Of a DNA stretch of 64,000 nucleotides, positions 60,838 to 64,000 are shown in pieces. Every line of letters starts with the position of its first letter. Within the stretch, counting starts at the first letter, position 1. Source of the stretch: an uncultured Propionibacteriaceae bacterium (GTDB lineage Bacteria > Actinomycetota > Actinomycetes > Propionibacteriales > Propionibacteriaceae); NCBI GenBank assembly GCA_937926975.1, contig CALBCJ010000012.1:124001-188000 (forward strand). The letters run 5' to 3'. The translations under genes and the position numbers were made by a program. The notes under the pieces were generated by a model, which searched no databases, was not told the DNA's origin, and saw nothing but the letters and a program-made list of their open reading frames with translations.

Positions 60838-62248
60838 GGACTTCTCCTCGGTCAGGCATCAGGTTGGTTTGGGGGACTGCGGAGGGTTCTGGGACGGCCA
60901 GGGCCTCAATCACCTCGGCCAGTGAGCCCAGCTGGGCGGCGATGTCGTCGCGGCGCTGGGCCAGGACGGCGACCTCGTCACGGGCAGCGGCCAGCACGGT
61001 ACGCGCCTCGGCCCGGATCTGCTCGGCGTCCTGACGGGCCTGCGCCAGCACCGCCACCGCCTCCTCCCGGACGGCGGCAGCCTGGGCGTGGGACTCGGCC
61101 TGGCGCCGCTCTAGGTCGGCGCCGACCCGGTCTCGGATCAGCTTCGCCCCGGCCTCGGCCTCGGCCAGCCGCCGGTCGGCGCGAGCCAGGGTCTGGGCGG
61201 CCTGGGTCTGCGCCTGACGGGCCTGCTCCTGCGCCTCCCGCCGGGCTGCCGCCCGGGTCTGCTGCGCATCGGCCTCTGCGGCTGCCACCAGCGCCCGGGC
61301 CCGCTGCCGGCTGTCGTCGGCATCGGCCTGGGCCTGGGCCTGGATGTGGCGGACCTTGAGAGTGGCGCGTGCCAGGACCATCCCCAGCCGCCGCCGGACG
61401 GCCCGGGTCCGGTTCATCAGGTCCTGGTGCACCTGGCGCTGCTCGGCGGTCTCGTCCTGGCGGGTCTGGGCGACGATCTGGTCGACGCAGGCCTTGGCCC
61501 ACTCCAGCTGGGCGTCCGCCTCGGCCAGGGTCTCCTCGGCCCGGGTCGTCGCCTCGGTCAGCATGGCGTCGCGCTCGGCGGTCGCCACCGACAGGGTCCG
61601 GGCCGCCTTGGCCCGAGCCTCTGCCATCACGTCCGCCGCCTCGTCGAAGGCGATGTCAACCCGGTTGTGGGCCTCGGTCAGCATCTTCGTGGTCTGGGCG
61701 TTGGCGTCCGCGATCACCTCCTGCGCCTCGGCCCGAGCGTCGGCCATCATCTCGGTGACCTCGGCCACCGCCTGCCGACGGACTCGCTCAGCCTCAACCG
61801 TGAGCCGCTTCAGCCGCTCCTCGTGCTCAGTCACCTCGTCGGCTCGCTGCTCGGTGAGCCTCGCCACCAGGGCCCGGGCCTGCTGCTCGGCGTCGGCGAT
61901 CAGGCGCTGGGCCTGCTCGCGGGCCGACGCCACAGCCTGCGCGGCGCTGCGCTCGGCAGCCGCAGCGACCACTCCGGCCTGCTCTGCGGCATCGCTGACC
62001 AGCTGAGCCGCCTCGGCGTGGGCTGCCTGGAGGGTCTCGGCCGCGTCGGCCCGGTCCTGGGCCGCCGCCCAGGTGGCAGCCTCCGCCGCCGCCTGGGCCT
62101 CCCGGGCCGCCTCGATCTGCCGCTCAGCCTGCTCGCGGACCGCCGCCGCCTCGGTCTCAGCATCCGCACGTACGGAGTCGGCGAGGTCCTGGGCGCGCTG
62201 CAGGATGGCGGCTGCCTGGCTCCGCAGATCACCCGGGTGGTCGGACAT
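60830..62248 (-). CDS. Long Ala-rich coiled-coil protein (Scy/FilP-like)
   Basis: A 472-residue protein that is coiled coil almost throughout, with an imperfect ~51-residue-like periodicity of ADA-x-AEE / AEA-x-ARE blocks, as in Streptomyces Scy. It has no DivIVA domain of its own. It starts at ATG 62248, 7 bases after a TAGGAT box (62261-62256), so the mRNA is probably leaderless. With the next gene it may build a polar or cortical scaffold. Low-complexity composition limits any closer assignment. Confidence 0.8.
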   Translation of the reverse strand: MSDHPGDLRSQAAAILQRAQDLADSVRADAETEAAAVREQAERQIEAAREAQAAAEAATWAAAQDRADAAETLQAAHAEAAQLVSDAAEQAGVVAAAAERSAAQAVASAREQAQRLIADAEQQARALVARLTEQRADEVTEHEERLKRLTVEAERVRRQAVAEVTEMMADARAEAQEVIADANAQTTKMLTEAHNRVDIAFDEAADVMAEARAKAARTLSVATAERDAMLTEATTRAEETLAEADAQLEWAKACVDQIVAQTRQDETAEQRQVHQDLMNRTRAVRRRLGMVLARATLKVRHIQAQAQADADDSRQRARALVAAAEADAQQTRAAARREAQEQARQAQTQAAQTLARADRRLAEAEAGAKLIRDRVGADLERRQAESHAQAAAVREEAVAVLAQARQDAEQIRAEARTVLAAARDEVAVLAQRRDDIAAQLGSLAEVIEALAVPEPSAVPQTNLMPDRGEVHV

Positions 62249-62258
62249 GCGGCCCATC

Positions 62259-63128
62259 CTAGGGAGCGACTCGTCCATCTGGGTACAGGGGTCTGCACTT
62301 GGCCTGAGCCAGAGCCGCGTCAAGCCACATCAAGCCTGTGCGCTCGTCCTCGGCGCCCCGGCGCCGTACCTCGGCCAGCAGCCAGCGGTACCCGGACAGC
62401 GGCTCCCCCGCCCGCCGGGCCTCCTCCTGGAGCCTCGTCAGCCAGCCCTGGGCGACAACGGCATCCTGCGTCCCGCCCAGGGTCTCGGTCACGCGCTTCC
62501 AGGCCGTCGCGGGCTCTGTCTCTCCGGCGGCCTCGTAGCCGTACCGGGCTGCCTTGGCGCGCTTGCGGATCCGGTGCACCACCTCGGCCCGACCAGGCCC
62601 CTCAGGCAGGTCGGCGCGCAGCCGCCCTGCGGCTCTGGCCGGCCGGGCCACGAGCACCGGCAGCACCAGCGGGGCCGGAACCTGCGCCAGCGGTCGCCAG
62701 CCCGGACGCGTACGGAGGGCCTCCACCTGCGCCTGCAGGGCCTCGAAGCGCTCCGAGCCCACCGCTGCCCGGACGCCAGCCAGAGCGTCGGCCCGCTCCT
62801 GGTCGAGCCGTCGTCTGATCCTGGCCGCCACCTCGGCCGAGCCCTCCAGCTCGTGAGCCTCGACCAGCCCGAGCAGCCGCTCCCGGGTCACTTCCAGGTC
62901 CCGCGGCAGTCCCAGCAGGCCACCCCACCACCGCAGATCTCGCCGCAGGCGACGGTGCCGGCGGCCCCACAGGGCGTCGAAGGTGGCCAGGCTGCTGCGC
63001 AGCCGCCGGCAGGCAACCCGGGCCCGGTGCACCGCGTCTGGGGCGTCGTCGCCCAGCCGGTCGCCCTGGCGGATCACGTCCGCCTGAGCCTCGACATACT
63101 CACCGACGCGCTGGGCCGAGCTCTCCAC
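62259..63128 (-). CDS. CHAD domain protein
   Basis: A ~289-residue helical protein with the CHAD pattern of conserved His and basic residues: DAVHRARVACRRLRSSLATF and a late VHRIRKRAKAARYGYEAA. CHAD domains bind inorganic polyphosphate and often sit beside CYTH triphosphatases; no CYTH domain is encoded here. Two starts are possible: GTG 63128 (six bases after CACAAT) or GTG 63149. It ends 10 bases before the coiled-coil gene. Confidence 0.85.
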   Translation of the reverse strand: MESSAQRVGEYVEAQADVIRQGDRLGDDAPDAVHRARVACRRLRSSLATFDALWGRRHRRLRRDLRWWGGLLGLPRDLEVTRERLLGLVEAHELEGSAEVAARIRRRLDQERADALAGVRAAVGSERFEALQAQVEALRTRPGWRPLAQVPAPLVLPVLVARPARAAGRLRADLPEGPGRAEVVHRIRKRAKAARYGYEAAGETEPATAWKRVTETLGGTQDAVVAQGWLTRLQEEARRAGEPLSGYRWLLAEVRRRGAEDERTGLMWLDAALAQAKCRPLYPDGRVAP

Positions 63129-63244
63129 GCCGCGATTGTGGCCTGCCACCCGCTGGCTGCGCTACTGCCGCTACGCCGGTCAGCAGGGTCCGTACGATGG
63201 GCGGCGCCGAGGGCCCTCGGTCTGGACGTTGGGGAGACATCTTT

Positions 63245-64000
63245 GTGAGTGAGAAGAGCGTGACGCAGGCAGTCCACGACTTCGTCGTCGTCGGCGCAGG
63301 CATCGTCGGCCTGGCAACGGCGATGGAGCTGCTGGCCCGCCGACCTGGGGCCAGTCTGGTCGTGATCGAGAAGGAGGACCAGGTCGCGACCCACCAGACC
63401 GGGCACAACAGCGGCGTCATCCATGCCGGCGTCTACTACCAGCCCGGATCGCTCAAGGCCCGACTGTGCCAGGTCGGCGCGGTGCGGGTCCGGGAGTTCG
63501 CCGACGAGCACGGCATCGCCTACCGCAACACCGGCAAGCTGATCGTGGCGACCGACGAGGTCGAGCTGGAGCGGATGGCTGCGCTGTACGAGCGGGCCCT
63601 GCTCAACGGGCTGACGGTGGAGAAGATCGACGCGGCCGAGCTGCGCCGCCGTGAGCCCGCCATCACCGGCGTCGGCGCCATCTGGGTGCCGACCACCGGG
63701 ATCATCGACTACCGGGCTGTCTGCCGGAGCATGGCGCAGGTGGTCGAGGCCCGCGGTGGCACGGTCCGGCTCGGCACCCGGGTGGTCGGCATCACCGAGT
63801 CCTTCTCCGAGGTCCGGGTGGATGTCGCGCCCACCAGCGCTGGCCAGGTTCCCCCGCACCAGGCCGAGCAGGTCTATGGGCGGCAGCTGGTCGTCTGCGG
63901 CGGGATTCAGGCCGACCGGCTGGCGGCCATGGCCGGGCTGAACCCGGGCTTTCAGATGCTCCCGTTCCGGGGCGAGTACTACCGGCTCCCCGAGCACCGC
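63245..64000 (+). CDS. lhgO: L-2-hydroxyglutarate oxidase (partial, runs off the window)
   Basis: The first 252 codons of an FAD-dependent oxidase that converts L-2-hydroxyglutarate to 2-oxoglutarate. It has the dinucleotide-binding DFVVVGAGIVGLATAMEL, the family signature THQTGHNSGVIHAGVYY, YRNTGKLIVAT and GAIWVPTTGIIDYRAV. The length seen so far fits a ~400-residue protein cut by the right edge. GTG 63245 has GGGGAG upstream; a TACGAT box at 63192-63197 may be its promoter. The preceding gene is divergent. Confidence 0.92.
   Translation, partial: MSEKSVTQAVHDFVVVGAGIVGLATAMELLARRPGASLVVIEKEDQVATHQTGHNSGVIHAGVYYQPGSLKARLCQVGAVRVREFADEHGIAYRNTGKLIVATDEVELERMAALYERALLNGLTVEKIDAAELRRREPAITGVGAIWVPTTGIIDYRAVCRSMAQVVEARGGTVRLGTRVVGITESFSEVRVDVAPTSAGQVPPHQAEQVYGRQLVVCGGIQADRLAAMAGLNPGFQMLPFRGEYYRLPEHR

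Overview
This 64 kb window is chromosomal DNA from a high-GC Gram-positive actinobacterium. The evidence is RbpA, a leaderless-type promoter style (TANNNT box 6-7 bases before the start codon), many GTG starts, an adjacent Lnt/Ppm pair, a LysX-type lysyl-tRNA synthetase fusion, and DtxR- and Zur-like metal boxes. The mix of citrate lyase, PTS and lactose genes suggests a fermentative member of Propionibacteriales/Propionibacteriaceae; that placement is inference. I see no rRNA, tRNA, insertion sequence, integrase or CRISPR array.

Layout. 1-8 kb: tail of a secreted protein, a 5'-3' exonuclease, lnt-ppm-fxsA (lipoprotein acylation and polyprenol-phosphate-mannose synthesis), an NYN/LOTUS protein, and a coupled ugpQ-MFS-rbpA operon on the minus strand. 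8-15 kb: a 30-base direct repeat in front of pyridoxal kinase, a MurA-like enzyme fused to a DNA-binding HTH domain, lpdA, a methyltransferase, nagB and an AAA ATPase. 15.3-21.2 kb: a very large helicase/nuclease (transglutaminase-like, DUF4011, SF1 helicase, Vsr-like nuclease, DUF3320) split by a one-base frameshift at a G run. 21.4-26 kb: lysX with a small membrane protein and an alpha/beta hydrolase. 26-29.7 kb: a TroABCD/MntABCD-type metal ABC transporter behind a DtxR-type box and a second palindrome. 29.8-36 kb: thrS, an esterase, a short UvrA paralogue, and a class I fructose-bisphosphate aldolase whose promoter carries a Zur-like palindrome related to the one at the transporter.

36.2-38.9 kb holds a four-gene coupled operon that I read as an orphan type VII secretion-like module: YbaB-like protein, small EspC/WXG-like protein, larger helical WXG-like protein, lipoprotein. 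It is the best candidate here for an undescribed system. 39.2-46.8 kb is a citrate fermentation island: citrate lyase citCDEF and a CitMHS transporter on one strand, and a CitA/CitB-type two-component system divergent from them, with an inverted repeat in the shared promoter region. Cofactor genes citG and citX are not in the window.

47-54 kb: a PanE-like dehydrogenase, a hypothetical protein, a MOSC protein, and a two-gene PTS carrying a full phosphorelay (EIIA-HPr-EI fusion plus an EIIB-EIIC-degenerate EIIB permease), divergent from a GH2 beta-galactosidase gene (54.4-57.3 kb). 57-64 kb: an ABC exporter pair, two overlapping DivIVA/Scy-like coiled-coil genes, a CHAD-domain protein, and the start of an L-2-hydroxyglutarate oxidase gene.
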